Positions 20,344-31,653 of a stretch of 64,000 nt of DNA are shown here, piece by piece. The notes under the pieces were generated by a model that was not told the DNA's origin, ran no database searches, and worked only from the letters and a program-made list of their open reading frames with translations. Position numbers and translations under genes: made by a program. The DNA is from JACCXG01 sp963785755. GTDB lineage: Bacteria > Acidobacteriota > Vicinamibacteria > Vicinamibacterales > 2-12-FULL-66-21. Position 1 is the stretch's first letter; the number at the start of each line of letters is the position of its first letter. The DNA is taken from the NCBI GenBank assembly GCA_963785755.1, contig CAWAXG010000058.1, forward strand, positions 124,001 through 188,000. Direction: 5' to 3'.

Positions 20344-23034
20344 ATGTTCGCCCGCCTGCGCTCATTTCTCGCCGGCCTGATTCACCGCAACCGCTTCGAG
20401 TCGTCGATGGACGACGAGCTGCGATTTCACATGGCGGCCTATGCCGACGACCTCGTCCGCGCCGGCGTTCCCCGCGACGAGGCCATGAGGCGGGCCCGCC
20501 TGCAGTTCGGCGCCGTCGAGGCCGTCAAAGAGGAGTGCCGGCAGAACCGCGGCATGCGCTGGATCGACGAGGCCAGGCAGGACCTGCGCTACTCGGTGCG
20601 GATGATGGTCAAGACGCCGGTCTTCACCATCGCCGTCATCCTCTCGCTGGCGCTCGGCATCGGCGCGAACACGGCGATCTTCAGCCTGATGGACGCCGTG
20701 CTGTTCCGAACGCTGCCGCTGCCGGAGCCTGAAGCGCTGTATTTCCTCGCGCACGATCCGGGCCCCGACGTCAGTACCAGCTCGAACTATCCGATCTTCG
20801 AGCGCTACCGCGCAGCGCCCGTGTTCAGCGGCGTCACGGCATACCGTGGGCGCACGTTCAACGTGTCGACGGCCGAGGGTGTCGAGCGGCTGCCCGGACA
20901 GTTCGTCAGCGGCAACTACCACGCCGTGCTCGGCGCGCCCATGAGCCTCGGCCGCGGCTTCGCGAGCGAAGCAGATCGCGGCCCGGCGAGCTTCGTCGCG
21001 GTGATCAGCCATGACTACTGGATGACCCGATTCGGCGGCAGCCCCGGCGTCGTCGACAGAACGCTGAACGTTGGCGGCCGCGTCGTGACGATTGTGGGCG
21101 TGACGGCGCCGGGGTTCCGGGGCCTCGAACCCGGCGGCCGTGTGGATATCACGCTGCCGATGTCCGTGATGGCACTGGATGCGCCGACGTTCTTCGACGC
21201 GACCGACGGCTGGACGTCGCTGGTCCTGGTCGGCCGGCTTGCGCCAGGAGTAGCCGAGCCTCGAGCCATTGCCGCCGTCGACGCCATCTTCCAGCAATTT
21301 CTCTCGGAGCCGCCCAGCGCGTGGGTCAAAGCGGGAGCGCGCGGCAGATTTCGCGCCGGAACGATCGAGCCCGCGGCGCGCGGCACGTGGAATCTCCGCC
21401 GCACGTATTCGACGCCGCTGCTCGTGCTGATGGGAATGGTGGCGGTGGTGCTGCTCATGGCCTGCGCCAACGTCGCCAATCTGCTGCTGGCGCGGGCGAC
21501 GGCGCGCTCGCGAGAAGTCGCGATCCGGCTCGGCATCGGCGCGTCGCGCGCCCGGCTGGTTCGCCAGTTCCTGACCGAGAGCCTGATGCTCGGACTGTCG
21601 GGCGGGGCCCTCGGCGTGCTGCTCTCGCCTGCGGGAACGCAGGCCATTCTGGCCTTGTTCAGCGATCCGCAGTCTCCGCTTCTGCTCGATGCGGCCTTGA
21701 ACGGCAGGGTGCTGGCGTTCACGACCGCAGTGTCGACGCTGACAGGCGTCGCATTCGGCATCGTTCCTGCCCTCCGCGGCACCGGCGTCGAGCTCGCGCC
21801 GACGCTGAAGCAAGGCAGCGGCCCGGCCTTCAGCTTACGTGGACCGCTGGCGGGAAAGTCGCTGGTCATCGCGCAGTTCGCGCTGTGCGTCATGATGGTC
21901 GCCGGTGCGGCGCTGCTTTCACGCAGCCTGCGCAACCTGGAAGGGTTCGACGCCGGCTTCGTGCGCAGCAACATCGTCGTGGCGGACCTCGACACCACAC
22001 CCGCGACGTTGTCGCCGGAGGCCAGAGCGGTCTTCTACGCGGGGCTGATCGAGCGGCTGCACACGCGGCCAGGCGTTCGATCCGTCACCCTGGCGGCGCG
22101 GACGCCGATCGACCGCAGTTCCCAGCTGCGGCGTATCGAGGTGGGCGCCGTGCCGCCGACGCCAGAGGGCGGCGTGTCGGTGAATCCCGTCACGCCGGGA
22201 TACTTCGAGACCTTCGGCATCGATCTCATTCGGGGCCGCGGCCTCGTAGGAGCGGATCGTGAATCATCCGCCAGCGTGGCGCTCGTGAGCCAGTCGATGG
22301 CGCGCTACTACTTCGGCGATCGCGACCCGACCGGCGAGACGTTTGTGCTCGGTGGCAACAAACACCGGACGACGATCGTCGGCGTTGTCGACGACGTGCG
22401 GCACGAGGCGCTCCGGACCGTGGCGCCGCCGAAAATGGTCTACACGCCGCTCTTTCAGCGAAGCGCCGACCTGGAGGGAAGGACCCTGCTTCCAGCACAG
22501 CTCACGCTTGCCGTCCGGACCGACGCCGATCCAGCCGCTCTGCCGCTCGTCGTGCGCGGCGAGATCCAGAGCCTGAACCGGGACGTCCTCGTCCATTCGG
22601 TGAGGACGATGGAACAGCAGATCGACGCGACGCTGATTCCCGAACGGCTGCTCGCGAAGCTGTCGACCGCTTTCGCGCTGGGCGCGCTGCTGCTCGCGTG
22701 CGTCGGGCTGTATGGGGTGATGTCCTACAACGTCGCACGGCGCGCGCGCGAGATCGGCATCCGCATTGCCCTTGGCGCGATCCCGCGCGTGGTGCTGTGG
22801 CGCGTGCTCCGGGAGACGCTCACCGTCTCGATTGCCGGCATCGCGGCAGGGCTGCTGCTGGCACTGGCGGCGACCCGGACCGTCTCCACCTTCCTCTTCG
22901 GCCTGTCGCCGTACGATCCCGCGACGCTCGCGAGCACCACGATCTTGCTCTTGATCATCGCGCTGGCCGCCGGCTTCGTCCCCGCCCGGCGCGCGGCAGC
23001 CGTCGATCCGGTCACCGTCCTGCGGAACGACTGA
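20344..23034 (+). CDS. MacB/FtsX-type ABC permease (ADOP family), complete
   Basis: 896 residues. An N-terminal cytoplasmic segment unique to acidobacterial orphan permeases (DELRFHMAAYADDLVRAGVP, then ARRARLQFGAVEAVKEECR-like helix) leads to the first helix (AVILSLALGIGANTAIFSLM) and MacB periplasmic core domain (VAVISHDYWMTRFGGSPGV, IVGVTAPGFRGLEPG). Two FtsX domains follow: MACANVANLLLARATARSRE with VAIRLGIGASRARLVRQFL, and later YGVMSYNVARRAREIGIRIA with ALGAIPRVVLWRVL, ending FVPARRAAAVDPVTVLRND. It is thus the complete form of the gene cut off at position 1. No ATPase gene is adjacent. Substrate is unknown; some relatives export peptides or lipids. Confidence 0.93.
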   Translation: MFARLRSFLAGLIHRNRFESSMDDELRFHMAAYADDLVRAGVPRDEAMRRARLQFGAVEAVKEECRQNRGMRWIDEARQDLRYSVRMMVKTPVFTIAVILSLALGIGANTAIFSLMDAVLFRTLPLPEPEALYFLAHDPGPDVSTSSNYPIFERYRAAPVFSGVTAYRGRTFNVSTAEGVERLPGQFVSGNYHAVLGAPMSLGRGFASEADRGPASFVAVISHDYWMTRFGGSPGVVDRTLNVGGRVVTIVGVTAPGFRGLEPGGRVDITLPMSVMALDAPTFFDATDGWTSLVLVGRLAPGVAEPRAIAAVDAIFQQFLSEPPSAWVKAGARGRFRAGTIEPAARGTWNLRRTYSTPLLVLMGMVAVVLLMACANVANLLLARATARSREVAIRLGIGASRARLVRQFLTESLMLGLSGGALGVLLSPAGTQAILALFSDPQSPLLLDAALNGRVLAFTTAVSTLTGVAFGIVPALRGTGVELAPTLKQGSGPAFSLRGPLAGKSLVIAQFALCVMMVAGAALLSRSLRNLEGFDAGFVRSNIVVADLDTTPATLSPEARAVFYAGLIERLHTRPGVRSVTLAARTPIDRSSQLRRIEVGAVPPTPEGGVSVNPVTPGYFETFGIDLIRGRGLVGADRESSASVALVSQSMARYYFGDRDPTGETFVLGGNKHRTTIVGVVDDVRHEALRTVAPPKMVYTPLFQRSADLEGRTLLPAQLTLAVRTDADPAALPLVVRGEIQSLNRDVLVHSVRTMEQQIDATLIPERLLAKLSTAFALGALLLACVGLYGVMSYNVARRAREIGIRIALGAIPRVVLWRVLRETLTVSIAGIAAGLLLALAATRTVSTFLFGLSPYDPATLASTTILLLIIALAAGFVPARRAAAVDPVTVLRND

Positions 23035-23255
23035 AATTGTCCGCCGGCGCCGCCAGCGTCACAAGGCTGTTAGCCGGAGTGCACTTCTGTCGCTGATCCT
23101 GCGTGTGCGGGGCCGCGGTCCTCGAGTGCGCGCCCGGCACCGTGAAGCCGGTCAATCCGTCGAAGCGACTGAAATGTCTGGGCTTTTGCACATCCGCTGG
23201 TTGGTGCGGGGGACGGCCGGCCCTGCCGGTACATGCCTTGCCCTTCATCCGGCGA

Positions 23256-24446
23256 ATGCGTTTGAAGAAGTGTTCGGGGTGCGCGCGGGCGATCGTCGAA
23301 TCCGCCACAGCTTGTGACTATTGCGGCCACCAGGCTGCGGATCCGATCGCGCACGCGCCCGGCGTAGACAAGAATCGCATGGACCTCGAGTCCCTGTTCG
23401 AATTGTCGCCGGACGACAGCACCCCAAATGCCAGCGCCGCCGCAACGCCGCCACCGGTTGAGGAACCCGCCGGGGCGGACGACGGTGAGGACGCGCACAC
23501 CGCGCCCCTGTTCGACTTCTCGCCGAAAAGGAGTGTCGCCGAGCCCGCCGGTTCAGCGATGCCGCCGGTCATCGAGCATTCCTCCGACGTGCATGCGGAA
23601 GACGCGACACGGTGGTTCGATGGCCTGGACGTCAATGAACCTCCAGTCGATGATCCCGCCGATGAGCATCCAGTCGATGTTCCCGAGCTGCAATCAGCTG
23701 GTGTATCTGAAGCGGCGGCGGCCGCAGTCCCCGAGCCGGCGGTGATCGTCGCGATGCAGGCTGCGCCGGAGACGCCGGCGCGATCGGGTCTCGGCCGGGT
23801 CGAGATGATGATTGGCCTGGGCGTTGCGGTCGCCAGCGGCATCCTGATCGTCGCGATGATGGGCGCGCGCGGCGTCGCCGCACCGGCAGCCACCGCGACC
23901 TCTGCGTCGAACCCCGCGAAACCGGCGCGAACGGCGCCTTCGCCGACGCCGGGCTCGGCGATGACGCCCGAGTCCGCTCCGGCTCGAGCGGCGACTCCAC
24001 GGTGGACCAGCAACGCGGCGGCCTGGGTCGGGCGCGAGCGGAACAGCGCCGCCTTCGAGCTTCCATCGATCAACAGGGTCAACGTCTGGATGCGGCAGGC
24101 GCAGCCGGTGCTCGTCGTGCGCTGCCAGGCGCACAAGGCCGAGGCGTTCGTCTTCACGTCATCCGCCGCGAAAATGGAGCCGGAGGACGAGAACCATACC
24201 GTTCGCATCCAGTTCGACGGTGGGGCAGCGGCCACCGAACGATGGGCGGACTCCTCCGAGCACGATGCGCTGTTCGCGCCGGACGGCGCCGCGTTCGTCC
24301 AGCGCCTGGTCTCGGCGCGTCAGCTGAAGTTCGGCTTTTCGCCGCACAACGCGGATCCGGTCGTCGCGACGTTCGAAGTCGACGGACTGGCCGCCCACCT
24401 CGCGTCAGCCGCCAGGCAATGCGGCTGGAAACCACTGAACAAGTAG
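23256..24446 (+). CDS. Zinc-ribbon, single-pass membrane protein with VasI-like C-terminal domain
   Basis: 396 residues from ATG 23256, chosen because it begins directly with a zinc ribbon (MRLKKCSGCARAIVESATAC then DYCGH; two CxxC pairs); the frame is open 51 codons further upstream without family-like sequence. A long acidic, Pro/Ala-rich linker (about 45-200) is followed by one membrane helix (MMIGLGVAVASGILIVAMMG) and a second Ala/Pro linker. The C-terminal 130 residues (VNVWMRQAQPVLVVRCQAHK, ATFEVDGLAAHLASAARQCGW) resemble the beta-sandwich of VasI and related proteins, judged by eye. Role unknown; zinc-ribbon membrane proteins of this layout are often envelope-stress or secretion accessories. 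Convergent with the VWA operon. Confidence 0.65.
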   Translation: MRLKKCSGCARAIVESATACDYCGHQAADPIAHAPGVDKNRMDLESLFELSPDDSTPNASAAATPPPVEEPAGADDGEDAHTAPLFDFSPKRSVAEPAGSAMPPVIEHSSDVHAEDATRWFDGLDVNEPPVDDPADEHPVDVPELQSAGVSEAAAAAVPEPAVIVAMQAAPETPARSGLGRVEMMIGLGVAVASGILIVAMMGARGVAAPAATATSASNPAKPARTAPSPTPGSAMTPESAPARAATPRWTSNAAAWVGRERNSAAFELPSINRVNVWMRQAQPVLVVRCQAHKAEAFVFTSSAAKMEPEDENHTVRIQFDGGAAATERWADSSEHDALFAPDGAAFVQRLVSARQLKFGFSPHNADPVVATFEVDGLAAHLASAARQCGWKPLNK

Positions 24447-24513
24447 TAAGTATTGAGAAATTCGATAAGCAGCAAGTAGCCACGTTCCGCGGTACTTGTT
24501 CCTTGACTCAATT

Positions 24514-24539
24514 CTCCGCACTGATGACGCAGTGCGGAG
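24514..24539. terminator. Perfect 10-bp hairpin between convergent genes
   Basis: CTCCGCACTG, loop ATGACG, CAGTGCGGAG. It stands midway between the stops at 24446 and 24576 and could end transcription from both sides; there is no T-run, so it may act as a stall or with Rho. Confidence 0.65.
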
Positions 24540-24575
24540 CGTCAGCCGTGTCTTCCGATCTGGCGGCGAATCGTG

Positions 24576-27500
24576 TCAGCGCTTGCCCAGTGCGGCCGCG
24601 AGCCAGGTGTCCACGAGCGCCATCGACGGTCCGCCGCGCGTGCGATAGGAATCGGCGAGGCGCGTCATCCGGACCCGATCCTTGTCCGGATCTTCGACCG
24701 GCCGCCCGCTCATGAAGGCTTCGTAGAGCGCCAGGAGTCCGGCGGCCAGCGTAGGCTCATCATCCGTGTGGCGTTCGATCAGCTCGTCGAGCGTCTGAAG
24801 TCCTTCGGCATATTCACCGGCGAGCAGCGCGGCCAGCACGAAGCGCCGGTTCAACCCGTCGTCGGCCGGCCATCGCGTGCGGGCACCGTCGAGCGTTTCG
24901 AGCGCCTGATCGCCGTAGTTCTGGCGCAGCTGCGCGTCGGCGAGGAGCATGTGCAGCGGCAGCGTGTCCGCTTCCTTGATCAGCGCCGTCCGCCAGGCTC
25001 CGGCGGCTTCCTTGTCCCGTCCGCCAGCGGCGTAGCACGCGCCGAGATAGACCATTGCGGGATAGAAATCAGAGGACGCGCGCATCGCGTTGCGGAACGC
25101 GTCCGCGGCCGGATCGAACTTCTTGTTCGCGAACAGCGACAGCCCCTTCAGGAAGGACGCTACCGGCGATTCGGCAATGAGCGAGTCCGAGACCTGCAGC
25201 TGTTCGATCGGCGCCGAACGGGCGAGCTCGACGATGTCGCGGATCGACGCCGACTTCGCGTCGGGGCGCGCCGCGACGCGATCGAGAAACGCGCCGAGCA
25301 CCGCCGGGGCGAGGACCTGATCGATCGTGAACGGCGCGACGCTCATGACCGGGCGCGTCGCGGCGCGCGTCGGCGCCATGCGCCCGAGGATGGTGGGGGA
25401 GACGACCGTGGCGTCGGTCAACGCCGCCGGCAGAGGTTCCGTGACGTTGAATGACCGCCGTACCTCTCCGACTGCCTGCGTGCCCGATCGAACCTTCGCG
25501 CGGGCGATATATGGTCCCGGCGGGAGGACCCGCATGTCGGCGACCGCCTGGGCGAGCGCATATCCGCCGCGCGATCCCGGCGAGACCTGGGCGATCGACT
25601 GCACCAGCGACGGACCATCCGCTGTCGATGCGATCTCGAACACCACGTCGGCGTCGGTCAGGCTCGCGTCGCTCGCAAGGTCGACCTGCAGCGCCAGGCG
25701 CTCGTCCTGCCTGACACTGTCGATGGCGATCCGCGGCTGCGTCGCTCCTGCCGTGGGCACGCGAACGAGCAGCGGACCCGTCGCCGACATTGCGCCGAGC
25801 GGCGACGCATGTACGTCGGTGCGGTGATCGACCGAGCCGACGCGCCCGGTTCCGTCGATGACCGCCACGCGGATGATGTAATTGCCTGGGGCGAGCGTGA
25901 CGTTCGCGGAGAACGACAGGCCGTCGCCGGTGGGTTCGCCGAGCGGCTTCTCGCCCATCAGGATTTTCTTGCCTTCGAGATCGCGCACGAGCAGCTGGAT
26001 TTCCGCTTCGCCCGGATCGACGCGTGAGGCTTCACCCGCCAGGACGACCTTCAGGCGCGACGCGTCTTCGGGATCCGAGGCCAGATAACTGGTCACTCTC
26101 AGGCCGATGCCGGTCGCGGGAATCGGCGAATCGAGCGCCGACGCCAGCCGCGCCGACGCGTTGCGATCGCTGAACGTGCGGGCGTCGAAGATTTCACGGG
26201 CCCGGACGGTCGTGGAGCCGCGCGAGACCTGCACCCGCATGCGGCGGCTCCTGCCGTCGGCATCCGCGGGCTCCTTCTCGACACCCAGCCGGTAGAAGCC
26301 GGACATCTCGCGCCCAAGGCGCTCGAATGCGGTTTCGGCGCCGACGTCCACGCGGAACGACGCGCCGCCGCTCATGGAGGCCAGCGTCTCGAGCGGCCAC
26401 GAGTGCAGCCAGTGGTCGCTCGTCGGCGTCGCGCTCGCCATCCTGCGGCTCGCGGTCGACGTCGATCCGGGAACGAACAGCGAGAACATCGTCGCCCGCG
26501 CGGCCGCCGCTTCATCCGCGACCGATGCAAGGAGCGCCGTCTGTTCCCGTTCGTCCAGCGGCCAGCCGCCGGAAATCAGAATGACCGTCTTGTCGCCGGG
26601 GATCGGCTCGAGCGCGGAAAGTACCTGCCGAAATGCGGTCAGGCTCGAGAGTGATGTCATCTGCGCGCCGCGCCACGTCCACTCCGCGCGCATCTGGATG
26701 TCCCGTGTGCAGCTGTCAGTCCCGAAGTTCCTGCCACCGGAGCTCCCGCCGCCGCCGGATCGTCCCGTGCCGCCGCCGCTGGTTGTACCGCCTCCCGTCG
26801 TCGTGCCTCCGCCGCCCTGTCCGCCGGTCGTCGTGCCGCCGCCGCCGGGTGTGGGACTCGCGGGCCCTCCGGTTGGAGCGGGCGGTCCGGCCGCCGACCC
26901 GATGGGATCGAATCCTCCCCCCCGACGCCGCCGGCGAAGGTCCCGCCACATTCGCGCTGTCCGACCGTGCGCAGGGCGACGAGGTTGCGGTTGGCGATGT
27001 CACGCGCTTCGGTGAGGCTGCCGAGCTCCCAGCTCGTGATCGGGCTGGCCTGGCCGATGACTTTGCCGAGCGCGTTCTGCACGCGATCGTGCGCCCAGGT
27101 GAAGTCGACGTTCGGTCCGGCCGGCATCAGCACGAGCGACGAACGATCCACGAACGAGAGACCGGTGAAGAACCGGGAGGCCGCGCGGGCCACGTGACGC
27201 ACGTTGCCCGGTTCGAGCGTGCTCTGATCGACCACGAAGACGAACATCCGGCCGACGCCGACACCCTCGTTGGTGCTGATCCCCGTCTCTTTCGGTGCCG
27301 TCGCGGTCTGCGGACGCGCCCCCGCGACATCGACGAACTCGGCGGTGACCACCTTGCGCGGATGGCCGGCGACATTGACGACGAAATCTCCGGCACCGAG
27401 TCCTTTGACCGGATTGCCCTGCCGGTCGACGACGCCGACGTCGACGGTGACGAGCTCCACGCCGCTCCGGAAGACCGGTGCCTGGCCGGGAGCCGTGGTC

Positions 27501-27580
27501 TGGTCGGCCGGTAGCAGGACGCCGCTACACAGGATGATCGCTGCCGCCGCTACGATGTGCCCGCTGTTGTGCGTCTGCAT
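24576..27580 (-). CDS. Exported VWA-like protein with TPR C-terminus; frameshift in a C7 run at 26917
   Basis: Starts at the ATG 27578-27580 (MQTHNSGHIVAAAAIILCSG, a signal peptide). The first part has the VWA-type pattern found in secreted acidobacterial proteins: VELVTVDVGVVDRQGNPVKG, GLGAGDFVVNVAGHPRKV, RMFVFVVDQSTLEPG. At the plus-strand run of seven C (26917-26923) the frame breaks in the Gly-rich linker (GGTFAGGVGG then GGFDPIGSAAG); one missing base restores it. The second frame continues with a Gly/Thr/Ser-rich spacer, the rest of the VWA fold (DKTVILISGGWPLDEREQTA) and at the C-terminus tetratricopeptide-like helices (AMVYLGACYAAGGRDKEAAG, LAAGLLALYEAFMSGRP). About 1000 residues in total. 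Last gene of a three-gene unit; two bases after its upstream neighbour. Confidence 0.8.
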
Positions 27581-27582
27581 TG

Positions 27583-28749
27583 TCAGTTCCCCGCCTGCTG
27601 TGGACCGTTGGCCGTGTATCCACGCCGGGCTCGGATGTCGTACTTGCGTTTGCGGACCTGAACTTTGATTTCGCGCCACTTGCCGTCGTGCTTGGAATTC
27701 GTCGAGGCGTATGACAGCACGTACTGGTTCGCGAGCTCGGCGACGATGTCGTCGAACACGCGGTCGAGATCCGCGACCTGCCGCGGGAAGAACGGACGTC
27801 CGCCCGTCGATCGGGCGTAAGTTTCGAGGCTGGTGCGAAGTTGCGGAACCGTCGCCCCGGCGCCGAACCCGATGGTGTACAGCATCGCGTCGCTCGAGTG
27901 CACGCGCGCCATCGCCGCGTCGCGCCGAGTCAGGCTGTTGCGATCATCGCCATCGGAGAAGATCACGACCCCCTTGCGGCCCCAATCCCGGCCGACCAGA
28001 TCGAGCGCGCGGATCGTGGCGTCGTACAGCGCCGTGCCGCCCCATGACGTCAACAGATCCACGGCGTCTTCGCGGGTCTTTCGATCCTTCTCGCGCTCGG
28101 CGACGATGAACGTGGTGTCGTTGAATCCCAGCACGGTCGCGGCATCGCCCGGCCTGAGCTTCGAGAGCAGCTGCTTGACCGCCGGCTTCACCTCGTCCAG
28201 CGATGACTCCATGCTGCCGCTGATGTCGATGGCCACGACGAGATCGAGCGGCGCGTTCTCGCTGACCATGCTCGCAATCGGCTGAACCACACCGTCCTCG
28301 AACACCTCGAAGTCCTGCTGCTTCAGCCCGCGCACGAACTGCCCGTCGTCGGTCACGATGACCGGGACCAGGACCGCCTCGGCCCGCACCTTTTCGGTGT
28401 GGCCGAGATCCTTCGTGCGCACGTTTCCGACGAGCTTCCGGCCGTCCTTCAGGCTCGCGACGACGCGGAGGTGATGTCCGCGCACGGCGGTTCCCGGATC
28501 CCAGGAACATCCGTAGGGCGGGCGCTCGGCCGTGCAGACGAGACGTCCGTTTGCGAAAAAGCTGATGGTCTGCACCATCGCGCGCGCGTCCGCGGGTTCA
28601 ACGGTGGCTTCGACCCGCGTTGCCCCGCTGATGACGCTGTCCGGCGCTGGCGAAAGAATCCGGAGCGCCGGCGCCTGCTGTCCGCTGGCGATCGCGGTCA
28701 GCGAAGCGAGCGCAAGGGCGGCACACGCGGGGAAGCACACAGGCTTCAT
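27583..28749 (-). CDS. Exported VWA-domain protein
   Basis: 388 residues with a Sec signal (MKPVCFPACAALALASLTAI, cleavage after ASG likely). An Ig-like N-terminal domain (LRILSPAPDSVISGATRVEA) precedes a strand typical of this family (VLVPVIVTDDGQFVRGLKQQ, DFEVFEDGVVQ) and a von Willebrand A domain with an intact MIDAS: DLVVAIDISGSMESSL, the Thr region WGGTALYDATIR and the Asp in VVIFSDGDDRNS. It ends with the sequence KYDIRARRGYTA, common at the close of acidobacterial VWA proteins. Its ATG overlaps the upstream stop (ATGA). Metal-dependent adhesion to a protein partner is the family's usual role. Confidence 0.92.
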   Translation of the reverse strand: MKPVCFPACAALALASLTAIASGQQAPALRILSPAPDSVISGATRVEATVEPADARAMVQTISFFANGRLVCTAERPPYGCSWDPGTAVRGHHLRVVASLKDGRKLVGNVRTKDLGHTEKVRAEAVLVPVIVTDDGQFVRGLKQQDFEVFEDGVVQPIASMVSENAPLDLVVAIDISGSMESSLDEVKPAVKQLLSKLRPGDAATVLGFNDTTFIVAEREKDRKTREDAVDLLTSWGGTALYDATIRALDLVGRDWGRKGVVIFSDGDDRNSLTRRDAAMARVHSSDAMLYTIGFGAGATVPQLRTSLETYARSTGGRPFFPRQVADLDRVFDDIVAELANQYVLSYASTNSKHDGKWREIKVQVRKRKYDIRARRGYTANGPQQAGN

Positions 28750-31653
28750 CGAGAGACCTCCGTTTTCCGCACGGTTCGGCCGGCCTCGGGCTCCGGCGTT
28801 TCGCCGAGCGCGACGAGCGGACCATCAGTTGTCAGCAGCGCGAGATACAACTCCATCCGATCCAGCTGCAGCCCCTGCACGAACTCGACGAGACCCCGCC
28901 GGTCGTCCGGGCCGCGATTCACTGCGGTGTCGATCAGATCGGCGGTGGCCGGCGGGAGCACCGACGCGAGGAGCACCGCCGGCATGTGCAAGTCCCCGAG
29001 CATCTCCGCGAGGCGGAGATTGAGATCGGCAAAGCCGGAGGCGAAGATTCCCGACTCCCATCGGCCGGTGAGGGCGTCCAGCGGCCGGCGATCGGGCAGA
29101 TGCAGGCACAGGCAACCCAGCCGCGGCTCGGCGGGAGCCCCCCACACATGTAGTGCGGGCGCGACCGGATTCGTTTCGAGGCCGAGCCAGAACAGTTCGA
29201 TCGGCGACAGCCAGGCGCCGAGGCGCGCGGGATCGTGTTCCGGCAACCCACGCCAGCAGGCTCCGGCGGGCGCCGCTGATCCGGATTTCATCCGCCAGCG
29301 CAGTCGCGAGCTCTGGCGTTCGTGCCGCGCCGAGTCTCGCGCGCCCTTTCTGGATGCTGGCGACGATCCGATCGCGATCCGCGTCGTTGAGCGACGCCGC
29401 TTCGACGAGCGCGACCGCCTCGATCAGCACGCGGCGGTCCGCATCGTTGATCGTGGGGCGCACCGAGGGCGGACGCGACGAGACGCGAACGAGCGAGAAC
29501 TCCGCGAGCCGCACGTCGAGGCCGAGGAGCGATCCGGTCACGCGCCAGTCGCGCATGCGATCCGAGCCGGCCACGGGGAACCGCCACGCGCCGAGTCGGC
29601 CGAACAGGCGCAGGCCGAAATCGTGCCGCGCCGCGGCATCGGCGGACTCGATGAGCGTGCGGTCGGCCTGACCGAACGCCACCGCATACGCGAGCTCGAT
29701 CAGCCCGCGCGCCAGGAGGTCGTCGGCAAGCATTTGAAGGGGAGCGACGACCGCGCCGGCATTCTTCGAGGTTCGGACCTCCTCGGCGGCGCGGCGCAGA
29801 GGTGCCAGCACTTTGTCCGATTCCTGCCACTCGATCGCCTGAAGCGCCCGCGCGGCCTTCGCGATCTGCTCCATCGTCGTCGACCGCGCCGTCGACCGCG
29901 ATGCGGTCAGCGCGTCCGCGACTTCGGCGAGCGCGGCCGCTGACGAGAGATAGGGGCGAGCCCGGTCGCCGAGCAGCTTGCCGAGGCGCGTGCCCTCGGC
30001 CCATGACGGATCGACGCGGTAGCGCGTCCCCTCCCAATCGATCAGCGTCGGCTCGGCGGGAACCGCACCGGCGAGCAGGCGGACCACCTCACGGTCCAGG
30101 GGACCGACCGCATCGTGGTACCGCTGAGTCGAAGGGTCGCCGATCCAGTCAGCCGCACCACCCGGTGGGTTCTGGCCCGTTCGGCCGTGCGCGTTGATCG
30201 CCTCGACCCACCACCGGGCAATGCCGCCTTCGTACTCCTGACGCTCGCTCAATTCGACGGCGGACAACGAGGCAATCAGCGCCGACACGGCGTCGGTCGA
30301 CAGGCTCTTGCGGATCGCGGCGCGGGTCAGGAGGGCAATCGAGCCCTGGAACTGTCCCAGCAGCCGGCGCTGCTTCTCGAAATCACCGATCGCGGCGAGC
30401 TGGCCGGCGCGGCGCGCGGCGATGCCGTACACGGCGGGGTCGGTGACGCGCGCCCGCTCGAGCACCGTGACGAGCGCGGGATAGGTGGCGACCGCGTGAA
30501 CCGAGTCGAGCGCGTCCTGCACGTTCTCCGCCGTGATGCGCTTGATGACCCGCGATGCGAACAGCACCATCTCGTAGGGCTGGCGCTGGGCGACCGCGCC
30601 ACCCTTGAAGATCTGATCGCAGAGCCAGGGGAAGTCGGCAGGCTCGCCGCCGGCCAGCGCCTTGGCCGCGCTGGCCGGCGTGGGCCGACCCTGCGCACCA
30701 GCGTCGAACGCGGCAGTCCAGAACGCGCGCGTGCCTGGCAGGCGCGGCGATCCGTCCGCCTCCTGCGCGAGGTCGGCGGCAAGCAGCGCCGGGTCGAGCG
30801 TGGGCCGCCAGAACACCCGTTCGCCAACCTTCCAGATCCCGCCGACGCGTTCGAACACGTCGAAGAGACGCCGGACCGCATTGACGCGGTCCGCAGGATC
30901 CTTGGCGTCGAGGCGCAGCGCGAACCGCAGCTGGGCGGGCGTGAGCTGTGCCATGGCGCCATAGAAGTAGGCGAGCCGGCCTTCGCCGAGCGTCAACACC
31001 GCGCGAATGAAGTCCGCGGCTTCGCGGGGCTCCTTGCCGACGAGCGCGCGCCAGGCTGGTTCGGCCGCCTCGCCACCGGGGACCCGCACCACGTTGCCTT
31101 CGACGCGCAATGCATCAGCCGCAATCACCAGCGACGGGGCGTGCACCGTCGCGAGCTCCTTCAACAGTTGCGGCTGCGTCGCGAGCCAGGCACGCGTCGA
31201 GTCATCGAGCGAGAGGAGTCCGGCATAGAGCAGCGAGGCGTTCCGGGATCGAAGGATGGAGCTGACCAGCGTTCCGGTGTCCGCGGTTCCGTTGAACACC
31301 GTTTCGTTCCAGATGGCTGGACTCAGCGGCAGCGGCACGGTTTCGGACGGATCAGCCGAGGCGGGAGCTCGATCGAGATGCGCGAGCAGCGTCTGCAGCA
31401 GGGCCTCGCGCGTGTTCTTCTGGACCGTAATCGGCGAGTCGTAGACCCGGCGGATGACTTCGAGGAGAAACAGCCCGCGGTCGCCTGCCAGCCGATCGCC
31501 GAAGACGTTCAACGCGGCGTGCAGACCCCCGCGCAGCGGGATCTCGTGGATCGTGCCCGCTGAAGGCGTGTTCTCGGCGCGCGCGACGCTGGTGAGCGCA
31601 AAGACTCCGAGGACCGCAGCGTGAACAGTGGGAAAGAATCGCCCGCGCAGCAC
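28746..31653 (-). CDS. Large exported protein of unknown function; frameshift near 29247
   Basis: First gene of the VWA operon. I do not recognise the family. From a GTG at 31651-31653, with a GGAAG-like binding site just upstream, it begins VLRGRFFPTVHAAVLGVFAL and a signal-like cleavage after VARA. The remaining roughly 930 residues are helix-rich, Ala/Leu/Arg-heavy, without membrane segments; they read like long alpha-helical repeats rather than an enzyme. Near 29245-29250 the frame changes: LLAWV in the first frame connects to LPEHDPARLGAWLSPIELFW in the next, so one base is probably missing at the GGG triplet. The protein then ends with ETPEPEAGRTVRKTEVSR and a TGA that overlaps the next ATG. 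The frame is open upstream to 31812 but lacks a signal there. Confidence 0.7.
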
